Shown: positions 26,610 to 36,408 of the stretch, one piece after another
Position numbering within the stretch: position 1 is the first letter of the stretch
Layout of the letters: every line of letters starts with the position of its first letter
NCBI GenBank assembly: GCA_036337295.1
Contig: JAYZEN010000007.1
Span: forward strand, 1-64,000
Length of the DNA stretch: 64,000 nucleotides
Origin: Ketobacter sp036337295
Lineage (GTDB): Bacteria; Pseudomonadota; Gammaproteobacteria; Pseudomonadales; Ketobacteraceae
Reading direction: 5' to 3'
Made by a program: the position numbers and the translations under genes
Notes under the pieces: generated by a model
Told to the model about the DNA's origin: nothing
Database searches by the model: none
The model's input: the letters and a program-made list of their open reading frames with translations, nothing else

Positions 26610-27734
26610 ATGCACATCGAATCGCCAATTAAACGCCGTCAATCCCGCCAGATCATGGTGGGGAATGTGCCCGTGGGTGGTGGAGCCCCGATCAGTGTGC
26701 AGAGCATGACCAATACCGAAACCTGTGATGTGGCTGCTACCGTGGGCCAAATCCGGCGCCTGGAAGAGGCCGGGGTGGATATTGTCCGGGTGTCCGTGCC
26801 CAGCATGGAGGCTGCAGATGCCTTTGGCGAGATCAAGAAACAGGTATCTGTGCCCCTGGTGGCGGACATCCATTTTGATTATAAGATTGCTCTGGCCGTG
26901 GCCGAAAAAGGCGTCGACTGCCTGCGCATCAACCCGGGCAACATCGGGCGCGAAGACCGGGTGCGGGCGGTGGTGGATGCCGCGCGGGACAAGAACATTC
27001 CCATCCGCATCGGCGTCAATGCCGGTTCACTGGAAAAAGACCTGCAGAAAAAATACGGCGAGCCCACGCCGGCGGCGCTGGTGGAATCGGCCATGCGCCA
27101 CGTGGACATCCTGGACAAGCTGGATTTCCAAAATTTCAAGTTGAGCCTCAAGGCCTCCAACGTATTCATGACGGTGGACGCTTATCGGCTCATCGCCGCC
27201 CAGATCGACAATCCCCTGCACCTGGGGGTGACGGAAGCGGGCGGCCTGCGTTCGGGCACAGTCAAATCCGCCGTCGCCCTGGGTGCCCTGTTGCTGGATG
27301 GCATTGGTGATACCCTGCGGATTTCCCTGGCGGCGGACCCGGTGGAAGAGGTGAAAGTGGGCTTTGATATTCTCAAAAGCCTGGGGCTGCGCACCAAGGG
27401 CATCAATTTCATCGCCTGCCCCAGCTGCTCACGTCAGAACTTTGATGTGATCAGTACCGTGAATGCCCTGGAATCCCGCCTGGAGGACATCAAGACGCCC
27501 CTGGACGTGGCCATCATCGGCTGTGTGGTGAACGGTCCCGGCGAAGCCAAGGAGGCTCATATCGGCCTGACCGGGGGTTCGCCCAATAATCTTATCTTTC
27601 GCGAAGGTAAACCCAGTCATAAGGTGGAAAACGCCGATCTGATCGATGAGCTGGAAAAAGTGATCCGGGCCAAGGCGGAAGAGGTGGATGCCGCCGGCGG
27701 CGATGGCCCCGTAAAAATAACACTCGGCGCCTGA
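26610..27734 (+). CDS. ispG: 4-hydroxy-3-methylbut-2-en-1-yl diphosphate synthase
   Basis: 374 aa. [4Fe-4S] enzyme of the MEP isoprenoid pathway. Cluster ligands are seen in CPSCSR and GCVVNGPGE near the C-terminus; the TIM-barrel half carries SVQSMTNTETCD and CLRINPGNIG. Length equals the E. coli enzyme. As an Fe-S enzyme it depends on the cluster assembly system whose local genes are incomplete. Confidence 0.97.
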   Translation: MHIESPIKRRQSRQIMVGNVPVGGGAPISVQSMTNTETCDVAATVGQIRRLEEAGVDIVRVSVPSMEAADAFGEIKKQVSVPLVADIHFDYKIALAVAEKGVDCLRINPGNIGREDRVRAVVDAARDKNIPIRIGVNAGSLEKDLQKKYGEPTPAALVESAMRHVDILDKLDFQNFKLSLKASNVFMTVDAYRLIAAQIDNPLHLGVTEAGGLRSGTVKSAVALGALLLDGIGDTLRISLAADPVEEVKVGFDILKSLGLRTKGINFIACPSCSRQNFDVISTVNALESRLEDIKTPLDVAIIGCVVNGPGEAKEAHIGLTGGSPNNLIFREGKPSHKVENADLIDELEKVIRAKAEEVDAAGGDGPVKITLGA

Positions 27735-27741
27735 TCTGGCA

Positions 27742-27747
27742 TATAAT
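27742..27747 (+). promoter_or_regulatory. probable -10 box of hisS
   Basis: TATAAT at 27742-27747 followed by CGGCCG, 50 bases before the hisS start. The -35 is weak. Confidence 0.5.
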
Positions 27748-27797
27748 CGGCCGCTTTTAAACTTCCGTGTCAGCGAATTGAATTAGGATACCCAGCA

Positions 27798-29090
27798 TTG
27801 AGCAAGCGAATAGAACGCGTTCGTGGCATGAACGATATTCTGCCGCAGGATTCCGCTATTTGGCAGTACCTTGAGAACAAGGTGCGTTCCCTATTGAGCC
27901 AATACAGCTATGGTGAAATCCGGTTGCCCATTCTTGAGTCCACCGATCTTTTCAAACGCTCCATCGGCGAAGTCACCGACATCGTTGAAAAGGAAATGTA
28001 CACTTTTGAAATGAGCGGCAAGGATGAGCGGCGAGAAAGCCTGACGCTGCGTCCTGAGGGTACTGCCGGTTGCGTACGGGCCGGTGAACAGAACGGCCTG
28101 CTCTATAACCAGGTGCAGCGCTTCTGGTATATGGGCCCCATGTTCCGCCATGAAAAGCCACAAAAAGGCCGCTATCGCCAGTTCCACCAGGTTGGGGTGG
28201 AAACTTTTGGCATGGCCGGGCCGGATATCGATGCCGAGCTGATTATCATGACGGCGCGCCTGTGGAAAACGTTGGGTATTGCCGATCAGGTGACGTTGCA
28301 GTTGAACAGCCTGGGTTCCAACGAAGCCCGCGCCGAATTCCGCGATGCCCTGGTGGCATTCCTAAAACAGCACTTCGACCAGCTGGACGAAGACAGCCAG
28401 CGCCGTCTGGAGTCCAACCCCCTGCGGGTGCTGGACAGTAAGGACGCAGGCACTCAGGCGGTGTTGCAAGACGCCCCCAGCCTCCACGATTACCTGGATG
28501 ATGAATCCCGTACGCACTTTGAGCAATTGAAGGCGGCTCTGGACGCGGCCGGGGTGGCCTATGAGATCAACCCGAATCTGGTACGTGGCCTCGATTACTA
28601 CTGCAAAACCGTATTTGAGTGGGTGACCGATGCACTGGGGGCCCAGGGCACCGTCTGTGCCGGTGGCCGTTACGACGGCCTGGTGCAGCAATTGGGTGGC
28701 AAAGCCACGCCGGCAGTGGGCTTCGCCATGGGCATTGAGCGTCTGGTGTTGTTGCTGGAAGCCTGCGATGTGGTGGGGCACATCCGTCGCACGCCGGATA
28801 TTTATGTGATGTCCGAGGACGCCATCCAGGGATTACTGTTGGCAGAAAGTGTACGAAACCAATTGCCCGACCTGCGTGTCCAATGCCACTGCGGCGGTGG
28901 CAAGTTCAAGAAACAGATCAAGAAAGCCGATGATTCCGGCGCCCGTATTGCTTTGTTGCTGGGGGCCGATGAAATCCAGAACCGGCAGGTGACCGTCAAA
29001 TTCCTGCGTGAGCAGCGCGACCAGGTGGTTATCCCGCAGGATCAAATTCAAACCTTTTTAGCAGAAAACCTGATCAGCCAGGAGTCATAA
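27798..29090 (+). CDS. hisS: histidine--tRNA ligase
   Basis: 430 aa class II synthetase. It begins at an unusual TTG (27798), supported by AGGA eight bases upstream and by the SKRIERVRGMNDILP opening, which lines up with family N-termini; the next ATG would remove conserved residues. Motif 2 (FWYMGPMFRHEKPQKGRYRQF) and the histidine-A motif LVRGLDYYCKTVFEW are intact, and the anticodon-binding domain follows. The yfgM start comes one base after the stop. Confidence 0.96.
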   Translation: MSKRIERVRGMNDILPQDSAIWQYLENKVRSLLSQYSYGEIRLPILESTDLFKRSIGEVTDIVEKEMYTFEMSGKDERRESLTLRPEGTAGCVRAGEQNGLLYNQVQRFWYMGPMFRHEKPQKGRYRQFHQVGVETFGMAGPDIDAELIIMTARLWKTLGIADQVTLQLNSLGSNEARAEFRDALVAFLKQHFDQLDEDSQRRLESNPLRVLDSKDAGTQAVLQDAPSLHDYLDDESRTHFEQLKAALDAAGVAYEINPNLVRGLDYYCKTVFEWVTDALGAQGTVCAGGRYDGLVQQLGGKATPAVGFAMGIERLVLLLEACDVVGHIRRTPDIYVMSEDAIQGLLLAESVRNQLPDLRVQCHCGGGKFKKQIKKADDSGARIALLLGADEIQNRQVTVKFLREQRDQVVIPQDQIQTFLAENLISQES

Positions 29091-29091
29091 C

Positions 29092-29778
29092 GTGGACGTT
29101 TACACTACCGAAGAACAACAAATAGAAGCGATCAAAAAATGGTGGCAGACCAATGGCAACAGTGTGCTGATCGGTATCGCCCTGGCCATTGCGGCGGTGC
29201 TGGGCTACCAGTATTGGACTCAGAATGAGCAGGCAAACAGTGAAGCGGCCGCGGTGCTTTACGGCCAGGTGGTGGAAGCTGCCAACCAGGCTGAGCAAAA
29301 CCGCTTACAGGGCAACAGTGCTGAGCTGGAAGGCCAACTGGCCACCCTGAACCATTTGGGCGAGCAGCTCAAATCCGATTTTGCTAACAGCGAGTACGCC
29401 GTATTCGGCGCCTTGATGCTGGCCAAACAGGCCATGATGGAAGCCAAGCCCGAAGAAGCAGAAACCCAATTGCGCTGGGCTATGGAACACACCGTGAGTG
29501 ATGCAACCCGGCTGATTGCCAACCTGCGCCTGGCCCGGGTGTTGGCTGCCCGCGAGCAATACGATGCTGCCTTGCAGGCGTTGGGTGCTGTTGAGCCTGG
29601 CGTGCAGGGGGATGCCTATGAAGAGGTACGTGGTGATATCTATGTGGCGATGGGCGAGCAGGGCAAAGCCCGCGACGCCTATAAGAAAGCCATGGATTTG
29701 AGCGCAGACCGTAATGAAGGCCAGAGCCGTCCGATTCTGAAGTTCAAATACGACAATCTGCTGGTGGCGGGTAACTGA
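29092..29778 (+). CDS. YfgM-like tetratricopeptide membrane protein, SecYEG ancillary
   Basis: 228 aa, starting at GTG 29092 one base after hisS. N-terminal cytoplasmic EEQQIEAIKKWW segment, one transmembrane helix (about residues 23-41), then periplasmic TPR repeats. In E. coli YfgM binds the translocon with PpiD and takes part in envelope protein handling. The hisS-yfgM-bamB-der order is conserved. Its stop shares one base with the bamB ATG. Confidence 0.9.
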   Translation: MDVYTTEEQQIEAIKKWWQTNGNSVLIGIALAIAAVLGYQYWTQNEQANSEAAAVLYGQVVEAANQAEQNRLQGNSAELEGQLATLNHLGEQLKSDFANSEYAVFGALMLAKQAMMEAKPEEAETQLRWAMEHTVSDATRLIANLRLARVLAAREQYDAALQALGAVEPGVQGDAYEEVRGDIYVAMGEQGKARDAYKKAMDLSADRNEGQSRPILKFKYDNLLVAGN

Positions 29779-30980
29779 TGCGCAACCGGTTCCTCTTATT
29801 CCTGCTGCCCCTGTTGCTGTGGGGCTGCAGCAGCGACGATAGCGTCATCCAGCCTGCCCCGTTACCCCAGTTCAAGGCTGAGATCGACATCAAGAAACTG
29901 TGGACCAACCGCGTTGGCGAAGGTGTCGGTGAGATTTATCTGAATCTCAAGCCGGCCGTCACCGAACGCTGGGTGTTTGCGGCCTCCCATGAAGGCCTGG
30001 TGTACAAGCTGGATCGTACCACCGGTAAGCGGGAGTGGAGTGTGGACCTGGAGCGTCGGATCACCGGCGGTGTGGCGGCGGCCTACGGCATGGTGGCGGT
30101 GGGTTCCGCCAACGGCGAAATCCTGGTGTTGAACGAGGAGGACGGCAGTACCCTGTGGGAGAAATCCCTGGGCGGACAGATACTGTCGGCGCCGGCATTT
30201 GGCAGCAGCCGGTTGGTGGTACAAACCATTGACGGCCGACTGCATGGCCTGGATCGTACCGATGGCACTGTGGTCTGGCTGTTTGATACCAGCATTCCGA
30301 TCCTGACCCTGCGGGGCGAAAGCAGCCCGGTGGTCATGGGTGGCGCGACCCTGGCGGGCTTCGCCAACGGAAAACTGGTGGCGCTGGATACCGAAACCGG
30401 TTTTGTGGCCTGGGAGCGTCTCATTGGTGAGCCCAAGGGACGGTCCGAGTTGGAGCGTTTAATCGACCTGGACGGCCGTTTCTGGGTGTCCGACAAGGTT
30501 GTCTACGCAGTGACGTATCAGGGTGGTTTGGCGGCCATCGATATTCCTTCCGGCCGGGTGCTGTGGACCAAGCCGGTGTCCTCCTATGCTGGCGTTTCCG
30601 AGTTCCTGTCCCAACTGTATGTGGTGGATGAGGACGGCGTGTTGTTCGCCAAGGATTCGGTGTCCGGCACCGATATCTGGCAGCAGGAGAGCCTCAAAGG
30701 ACGTGGATTGGGTGCTCCCACCGCCTATGATCGCTATGTTCTGGTGGGGGATTTTGAAGGGTTTCTCTACTGGCTGTCCTATCGGGATGGCAAGTTCCTG
30801 GCGCGTGCCAAAGTGGGAATCAATCGTTATCGGTATGCCAATTCGAAAGCGCAGTCCCTGCGCCACGTAACGGATCCGGCGGACGGCCTGCGGGCAGAGC
30901 CGGTGGTGTATGATGATATCGTGTATGTACAGGGCAACAGCGGGGAGCTGGCTGCCTATAAAGTTGTCGAGGAAAAATGA
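29778..30980 (+). CDS. bamB: outer membrane protein assembly factor BamB
   Basis: 400 aa lipoprotein: signal peptide with LLWGC lipobox (C17), then an eight-bladed PQQ-type beta propeller (repeats such as LDRTTGKREWSVDL and LDTETGFVAWERL). BamB supports BamA in inserting beta-barrel proteins. It overlaps yfgM by one base and der by four (ATGA at 30977-30980). Confidence 0.95.
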   Translation: MRNRFLLFLLPLLLWGCSSDDSVIQPAPLPQFKAEIDIKKLWTNRVGEGVGEIYLNLKPAVTERWVFAASHEGLVYKLDRTTGKREWSVDLERRITGGVAAAYGMVAVGSANGEILVLNEEDGSTLWEKSLGGQILSAPAFGSSRLVVQTIDGRLHGLDRTDGTVVWLFDTSIPILTLRGESSPVVMGGATLAGFANGKLVALDTETGFVAWERLIGEPKGRSELERLIDLDGRFWVSDKVVYAVTYQGGLAAIDIPSGRVLWTKPVSSYAGVSEFLSQLYVVDEDGVLFAKDSVSGTDIWQQESLKGRGLGAPTAYDRYVLVGDFEGFLYWLSYRDGKFLARAKVGINRYRYANSKAQSLRHVTDPADGLRAEPVVYDDIVYVQGNSGELAAYKVVEEK

Positions 30981-32398
30981 AACCGGTAATTGCGCTGGTC
31001 GGCCGCCCCAATGTGGGCAAATCCACCCTGTTTAACCGTTTGACCCGCAGTCGGGACGCCATTGTTGCGGATATGCCGGGGCTGACCCGCGACCGCCAGT
31101 ATGGGGATGCCCGGGTTGGGGAGCGGGAGTTCATCGTCATTGATACCGGTGGTATTTCCGGCGATGAAGAGGGCATCGACAGCTACATGCGTGATCAGTC
31201 CATGCAGGCGGTGGAAGAAGCCCACATGGTACTGTTCATGGTGGACGCCCAGGCCGGCGTGACGGCGGCGGACGAGACCCTGGCGCAGATCCTGCGGGCC
31301 CGCCAGAAACCGGTGATGCTGGTGGTCAACAAGATCGACGGCCAGAATCAGGACGTGGTGGTGGCGGATTTCTTCAGCCTGGGGCTGGGTGATCCCCTGG
31401 CCATTGCTGCGGCACATGGGCGCGGCGTGAGCCAGCTTATTGATCATGTGTTTGAAGAGCTGCCGGAAGCCCTGCAGTTGTCGGCGGAAGCACAGGAAGT
31501 GGCAGACAAGGGCATCAAGATGGCCATTGTCGGGCGCCCCAATGTGGGCAAATCCACTCTGGTAAACCGCATGCTGGGTGAGGATCGGGTGGTGGTGTTC
31601 GATATGCCCGGCACCACCCGCGACAGTGTTTACATCCCCTATGAGCGCCATGGCCAGCGCTACACCATCATTGACACCGCCGGTGTGCGCAAGCGCGGAC
31701 GGGTCAATGAAGCAGTTGAAAAGTTTTCGGTGATCAAAACCCTGCAGGCGGTGGAAGACGCCAATGTGGTGGTGATGGTGCTGGATGCCCGGGAAAATAT
31801 CGTGGAGCAGGATCTTCACCTGCTGGGCTTTGTGCTGGAAACCGGCCGCTCCCTGGTGATTGCCATCAACAAGTGGGATGGCATGGAGGTCGAGGCCAAG
31901 GAACGCATCAAGATTGAACTCCAGCGTCGTCTGGTGTTTGTGGACTTTGCCAAGATCCACTTTATCTCCGCCAAACACGGCACCGGGGTGGGTGAGCTCT
32001 ACAAATCCATCCAGAAAGCCTATACAAGCGCTTTCAAGAAACTGTCCACGCCGTTTTTGACCAAAATCCTCGAAGACGCCCTGTCGGACCACCAGCCACC
32101 CATGGTCAATGGCCGCCGCATCAAGCTGCGCTATGCCCATATGGGGGGCAGCAACCCACCTCTGGTGGTGATCCACGGGAATCAGACCGAGAGCGTGCCC
32201 AAATCCTATAAGCGCTATCTTGAGAACACCTTCCGTCGCGTGATGGATATCGAAGGCACGCCGATCCGCATTGAATTCAAAACCGGCGAAAACCCTTACG
32301 CTGGTCGCCGTAACACCTTGACGCCACGGCAAATTCACAAGAAGAAGCGCATGGTGTCCCATCATAAAAAGCTGGAGAAGAAAAAGAAAAAACGCTAA
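30977..32398 (+). CDS. der: ribosome-associated GTPase Der (EngA)
   Basis: 473 aa. Two tandem GTPase domains, each with P-loop GRPNVGKST (near residues 9 and 180), G3 DT(G/A)G and G4 NKxD motifs, followed by a KH-like domain and a lysine-rich tail. Essential in 50S subunit maturation. It ends the pilF-der run. Confidence 0.97.
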   Translation: MKPVIALVGRPNVGKSTLFNRLTRSRDAIVADMPGLTRDRQYGDARVGEREFIVIDTGGISGDEEGIDSYMRDQSMQAVEEAHMVLFMVDAQAGVTAADETLAQILRARQKPVMLVVNKIDGQNQDVVVADFFSLGLGDPLAIAAAHGRGVSQLIDHVFEELPEALQLSAEAQEVADKGIKMAIVGRPNVGKSTLVNRMLGEDRVVVFDMPGTTRDSVYIPYERHGQRYTIIDTAGVRKRGRVNEAVEKFSVIKTLQAVEDANVVVMVLDARENIVEQDLHLLGFVLETGRSLVIAINKWDGMEVEAKERIKIELQRRLVFVDFAKIHFISAKHGTGVGELYKSIQKAYTSAFKKLSTPFLTKILEDALSDHQPPMVNGRRIKLRYAHMGGSNPPLVVIHGNQTESVPKSYKRYLENTFRRVMDIEGTPIRIEFKTGENPYAGRRNTLTPRQIHKKKRMVSHHKKLEKKKKKR

Positions 32399-32491
32399 GG
32401 TCAGTGGTTCAGTGCCTTAACCAGGCCGTTAAAGCGCACCTCAAGAGGCTGGCTTTAGCCGCCAGACGGGCATTTAACGCGGAGTGCTGGC

Positions 32492-33148
32492 ATGGGACCA
32501 CAAGCAATAAGCAACCCGAAAGAAGGTGTTATCCAGTACCAGCTGGAGTTCGAGATTGACCACGACATCGACTGTCCCCAATTTGCAGCGTTGAACGGTT
32601 GGCGCAGCTATCTGCATCGGCTGGGTCTGATCGGTCAGGCCCCGGATCGTTATGACGGGCTGGGGTATGGCAATGTCAGTCATCGGGCCGGGCAGGACGC
32701 CTTTGTTATCTCTGGTACGCAGACCGGGCATTTGCCGCTGCTGTGCCGAGAGCACTATGTCCTGGTGGAGGACACCAATGTGCAGGACAATTACTTGCGC
32801 GCCCGTGGCCCTATTCCCCCCTCATCGGAAGCCCTCACCCACGCCGCTTTGTATTTGGCCAGTGACGCCATTCAGGCGGTCATTCATGTGCATTCCCCCT
32901 TGCTTTGGCAGCGTGCGCCGCAGCTGCAATTGGCCACCACGCCGGAGCAGGTGAGCTACGGCACGCCGGCAATGGCGGAGGCGGTCACCCGGTTGGTGAC
33001 AGAGGGGGAAGGCAGCGAAGGGGTGATTGCCATGCTGGGCCATGAGGATGGCATTATCGTCTATGGTGCGGATGTGGAAGCGGCCGGGGCCCGCCTGTTG
33101 CAGGCGGTGATGGAGGCCCACCAGTTTGATGAGCACTACTTCAAATAG
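32492..33148 (+). CDS. class II aldolase/adducin family protein
   Basis: 218 aa. The class II aldolase fold is suggested by GLGYGNVSHRAGQDAFVISGT and by the zinc-ligand pattern HVHSPLLW (about residues 129-136) with a later histidine in GHEDGIIVYG. Substrate cannot be told: the family includes fuculose-phosphate aldolases, epimerases and MtnB-like dehydratases. It follows der after 93 bases and ends tail-to-tail with the DUF2914 gene, overlapping by 13 bases. Confidence 0.85.
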   Translation: MGPQAISNPKEGVIQYQLEFEIDHDIDCPQFAALNGWRSYLHRLGLIGQAPDRYDGLGYGNVSHRAGQDAFVISGTQTGHLPLLCREHYVLVEDTNVQDNYLRARGPIPPSSEALTHAALYLASDAIQAVIHVHSPLLWQRAPQLQLATTPEQVSYGTPAMAEAVTRLVTEGEGSEGVIAMLGHEDGIIVYGADVEAAGARLLQAVMEAHQFDEHYFK

Positions 33149-33927
33149 AATTCCGCCGTGGCCAGGGTCTTGCTCTGGCGATCAGTCACTATCACTTTCC
33201 AGTCTCCCCGCATGTTGGCGCTGATGTTCTTGCTGGCATGGCTGCGCCAGCGGTCGCTGCCCACGGGTATGCGTATCCGGGCCACCCGTTTGTCATTCCG
33301 GTACCAGCTGTAGAGTAGGGTATCCCCGGCCCGGCCCTGCAAATCCGTATAGAAATACAGCTTGAGAAACCCGTTCCCGAGATCTTCTGTGCTGGCGAGT
33401 TTGGTGGCGGGCTCCAGATCGTTTATGGCGTTGGTCAGCGCGGCGTCGGTGATGTCCTGGCTCAGAATGCTGAGTTTCACAGCGAACGCTTTGTTGTTGT
33501 CGGGCTGTTGAGCAACCGGCTGGGCTGAGGCAGGCTCGATAGGGGCAGACTCGTCAGGGGCAGGTGTCGCCACTTCCGCTGCAGCTGCCGTGGCCTCTAG
33601 CGTGCTCGGCGTTGAGGTTGCTTGATCTTTCAGGGGCGCTTGAGTGGCTTCAGATTCGTTGGATGCGGCAGCTGAAGCCGAATCGACTGCAGGCAGGGCC
33701 GCGGTCGGCGCCAGTGCTTCCACGTTGAAGGGGGCTTCATTGAAGGGGGCTTCGCTACGGTCTTCGGAAGCGCCGCCGAGGGCGGCATACAGACCCCAGC
33801 CGATCAGGGCAACCACCAGCAGTGACGCTGCGCCCACCGCATATACCCGGTGCCAGAGAATCTCTTCGGTGAACTCCGGAGCGTTATGTTGGTAATGATT
33901 GAAGTCGGGGGTGTCCTGTTTGCGCAT
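33136..33927 (-). CDS. DUF2914-domain membrane-anchored protein
   Basis: 263 aa if it starts at ATG 33925-33927; GTG 33972 would add 15 residues, and neither has a good ribosome-binding site. Layout: short cytoplasmic N-terminus, one transmembrane helix (about 29-50), a low-complexity Ala/Glu/Pro/Ser region (55-150) with the duplicated EAPFN EAPFN unit, then a C-terminal DUF2914 domain recognised by LYFYTDLQGRAGDTLLYSWY, VGSDRWRSHASKN and GDWKVIVTD. DUF2914 is often a periplasmic module of unknown role. The stop overlaps the convergent aldolase gene. Confidence 0.8.
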   Translation of the reverse strand: MRKQDTPDFNHYQHNAPEFTEEILWHRVYAVGAASLLVVALIGWGLYAALGGASEDRSEAPFNEAPFNVEALAPTAALPAVDSASAAASNESEATQAPLKDQATSTPSTLEATAAAAEVATPAPDESAPIEPASAQPVAQQPDNNKAFAVKLSILSQDITDAALTNAINDLEPATKLASTEDLGNGFLKLYFYTDLQGRAGDTLLYSWYRNDKRVARIRIPVGSDRWRSHASKNISANMRGDWKVIVTDRQSKTLATAEFYLK

Positions 33928-33984
33928 GGAGGATGCTCTGTGCCGGCTGTTCCAGGCGCAGAGCATAACCACAATGGGATTGGA

Positions 33985-36342
33985 TCACAACGTTTCCACT
34001 GGGGTGGCCTGTTCCAGCGGCTCCCTGGCAACAGGTTTGCGGGAGACGAACATCAGCAACGGTGGCAGGAAGAAGAAGTCCACCAGCAAAGCCACAATGA
34101 TGGTACCGGCGGTGAGGAGGCCCATGTCAGAGCTGAGGCGGAAGTCGGACAGTGCCAGTACGCCGAAGTTGGCGGTCAGGATCAGCGTGGTGACAAACAA
34201 GGCTGTGCCCACCGTGCGGAACGCGTAGCGAATGGCATCCGGCTCGCTCAGTTGTTGTTCCCGTTTTGCCCGCAGGTACTTGCTGAGGAAGTGCACGGTG
34301 TAGTCCACCACAATCCCCAAAGTCATCCCGGCCACCGCCGACAGTCCCAGCCCGATTTGCCCCACCAGCAGGCCCCAGGCGCCAAAGCCCACGGCGGCCG
34401 GGATCAGGTTGGGGATCAGGCTGATCAGGCCGAACTTCAATGAACGCAGGGCAAACCCCAGGATCAATGAAATCAACACCAGGGCCAGGGCGGAGCCTTC
34501 CAGCATGCTGCGGATATTGCTGTAGCCCATATGGGCGAACATGATGTCGGAGCTGGTGCCCGGGTGGAACATGGTCTCCGGGGCGTGATCCCGCAACCAT
34601 TGTTGGGAACGGCGTTGCAGGCTCAGAATGTTGTCAGTGGAAGAATCCCCCACGGTGGCCGTGAGCCGGGTGGAGGATTTGTTGGCATCCAGCAGGTTGT
34701 TGGTGTCCAGGCCGAAGGGCAGGCTGAATTCATAGAGCAACAGGTATTGGGCGGCCAGCTCCCGGTCCTCCGGGAGCCTGTACCAGGCCGGATCATCCCC
34801 ATGCATGGTCTTGTTGAGACGCTTCATGATATCGGTGTAGGTCGCCACATGAATCACCTCCGGTTGCGCGTTCAGCCACTGGGCGAAGTCTTCTGCAATC
34901 TGCAAAAAACGGGGATCGCTGATGCCGCCTTCTTCACCGGAGTCAAGGGAGAAGGAAATGGTGTTGTTGGTGGTGAGGTTTTCCCGCACGAAATCGGAGT
35001 GCACGCGCACCTCGGTGCGCTCGTCAAAATATTCCGCCCAGACATCATTGAGCCGGTTGTCTAACAGGAAGGCGGTGCAGAACAGGATCAGTGCCGAGGA
35101 GACGATGAAGATGGGCACCCGCCGGCGAATGACAAAATTGGCCAGGGCGTCGCTGCTGCCACCCTGCTTGATCTTATGGGGTTTGATGTTGAACGGCAGC
35201 AACATGACCAGGGCCGGTAACAGGGCGATGGAAAACAGCCAGGCGGCGAACACGCCGATTGCCACCACGTTGCCCAGATCCCGGAACGGTGGAGACTCGC
35301 TGAAGTTCAGTGACAGAAAACCGATGACGGTGGTGAGGCTGGTGAGCATCACAGGCTGGTAGTTCAGGTTGAGGCTGTTCTCCATGGCGGCGTGTTTTTC
35401 CATGCCCCGCTGCATGTTCTGGAAGTAGGTGGCGAGGATGTGCATGCTGTCGGCAATGGCCAGGGTGAGGATCATGGTGGGGGCGTTGGCCACCGGCGGG
35501 GAGATGTGAATCCCCAGCCAGGACATGGCCCCCATGCCTGCCAGCACCGAGGTAATGATCACCGCCAGGGTGGCCAGGGTACCCATGATGCTGGTGACGA
35601 TGCTGCCGCTGGCCACGAACATGAAGATGGTGATGCAGCCCAGCGCAAACAGGAAGGCGATGGGCACCAGGGTTTTCATGTCATACAGGGTGGCTTCCTT
35701 GAAGGCGTTGTTGTTCATGACCTTGCCCACCAGGTAAAAGTCCGCCTGGGGGTAGCGGGCCTCAAATTGCTCACGAAAGGCGCGGGCCGCGGCCACCACT
35801 TCCGGAATGGCCAGGCTCTTGTCGCCGGCGTTGTGGAAGTTGACGATGACATTGATCCCCGCCACGTTGGCATCTGGGGCTACCAGCCGGTTCACCAGTT
35901 GCGGCTCCGCCAGGGCAATGGCTTTGGCGGCCGCCAGGGTTGTGGCGTCGGCTTCGGCCGGGTTCAGAACCAGGTCCTCCACCAGCAGATCATCCTCTTC
36001 CGCAATGGTGTGCTGGAAATTGGTGATGGAATCCACCCGCTGGGAATAGGGCAGTTGCCAGGCGGCCTCGGTCATTTCGGCGATGATGTTGAGGGTGTCC
36101 TGGCTGAAGACGACGCCACTCTTGGGGGCTATGGCGAAATAGACGTTGTCCACATTGGTGTAGGTGGTCTGCAGGTGGTGATAGGCCACCAGGTTCTCAT
36201 CCTCATCGGGAAAAAATTCTTCGAAGTCGGTGGTGATCTGGGGGGGCAGGCCGGCCGCCAGCACACCGACCAGCACGATGCAGGCCGCCACAATCAATAG
36301 GGGATGGTTGACCAGGTAATGGTTCAGGCGATCCTGCAGCAT
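33985..36342 (-). CDS. MMPL/RND-family lipid-type transporter
   Basis: 785 aa from ATG 36340-36342 (GTG 36390 is an alternative adding 16 aa). Two repeats, each with a long first helix, a periplasmic domain and five clustered helices; SSD-like segments contain ILTLAIADSMHILATYF and the second-half GMTLGIVVDYTVHFLSKY, whose buried Asp residues fit proton coupling. No adaptor or outer-membrane channel gene is adjacent. Such two-repeat MMPL-like proteins of about 800 aa are often linked to export of hopanoids or other lipids; the substrate here is inferred only. Confidence 0.85.
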   Translation of the reverse strand: MLQDRLNHYLVNHPLLIVAACIVLVGVLAAGLPPQITTDFEEFFPDEDENLVAYHHLQTTYTNVDNVYFAIAPKSGVVFSQDTLNIIAEMTEAAWQLPYSQRVDSITNFQHTIAEEDDLLVEDLVLNPAEADATTLAAAKAIALAEPQLVNRLVAPDANVAGINVIVNFHNAGDKSLAIPEVVAAARAFREQFEARYPQADFYLVGKVMNNNAFKEATLYDMKTLVPIAFLFALGCITIFMFVASGSIVTSIMGTLATLAVIITSVLAGMGAMSWLGIHISPPVANAPTMILTLAIADSMHILATYFQNMQRGMEKHAAMENSLNLNYQPVMLTSLTTVIGFLSLNFSESPPFRDLGNVVAIGVFAAWLFSIALLPALVMLLPFNIKPHKIKQGGSSDALANFVIRRRVPIFIVSSALILFCTAFLLDNRLNDVWAEYFDERTEVRVHSDFVRENLTTNNTISFSLDSGEEGGISDPRFLQIAEDFAQWLNAQPEVIHVATYTDIMKRLNKTMHGDDPAWYRLPEDRELAAQYLLLYEFSLPFGLDTNNLLDANKSSTRLTATVGDSSTDNILSLQRRSQQWLRDHAPETMFHPGTSSDIMFAHMGYSNIRSMLEGSALALVLISLILGFALRSLKFGLISLIPNLIPAAVGFGAWGLLVGQIGLGLSAVAGMTLGIVVDYTVHFLSKYLRAKREQQLSEPDAIRYAFRTVGTALFVTTLILTANFGVLALSDFRLSSDMGLLTAGTIIVALLVDFFFLPPLLMFVSRKPVAREPLEQATPVETL

Positions 36343-36408
36343 AAATACGAACGCTCTATTCAAGTCATTATTCGAAGCACGAATTTTCACAACACAAGGC
36401 TATTGAGG

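Noticed and set aside
30956..32365. 469-codon minus-strand frame
   Set aside because: Shadow of der, with no ribosome-binding site or domain.
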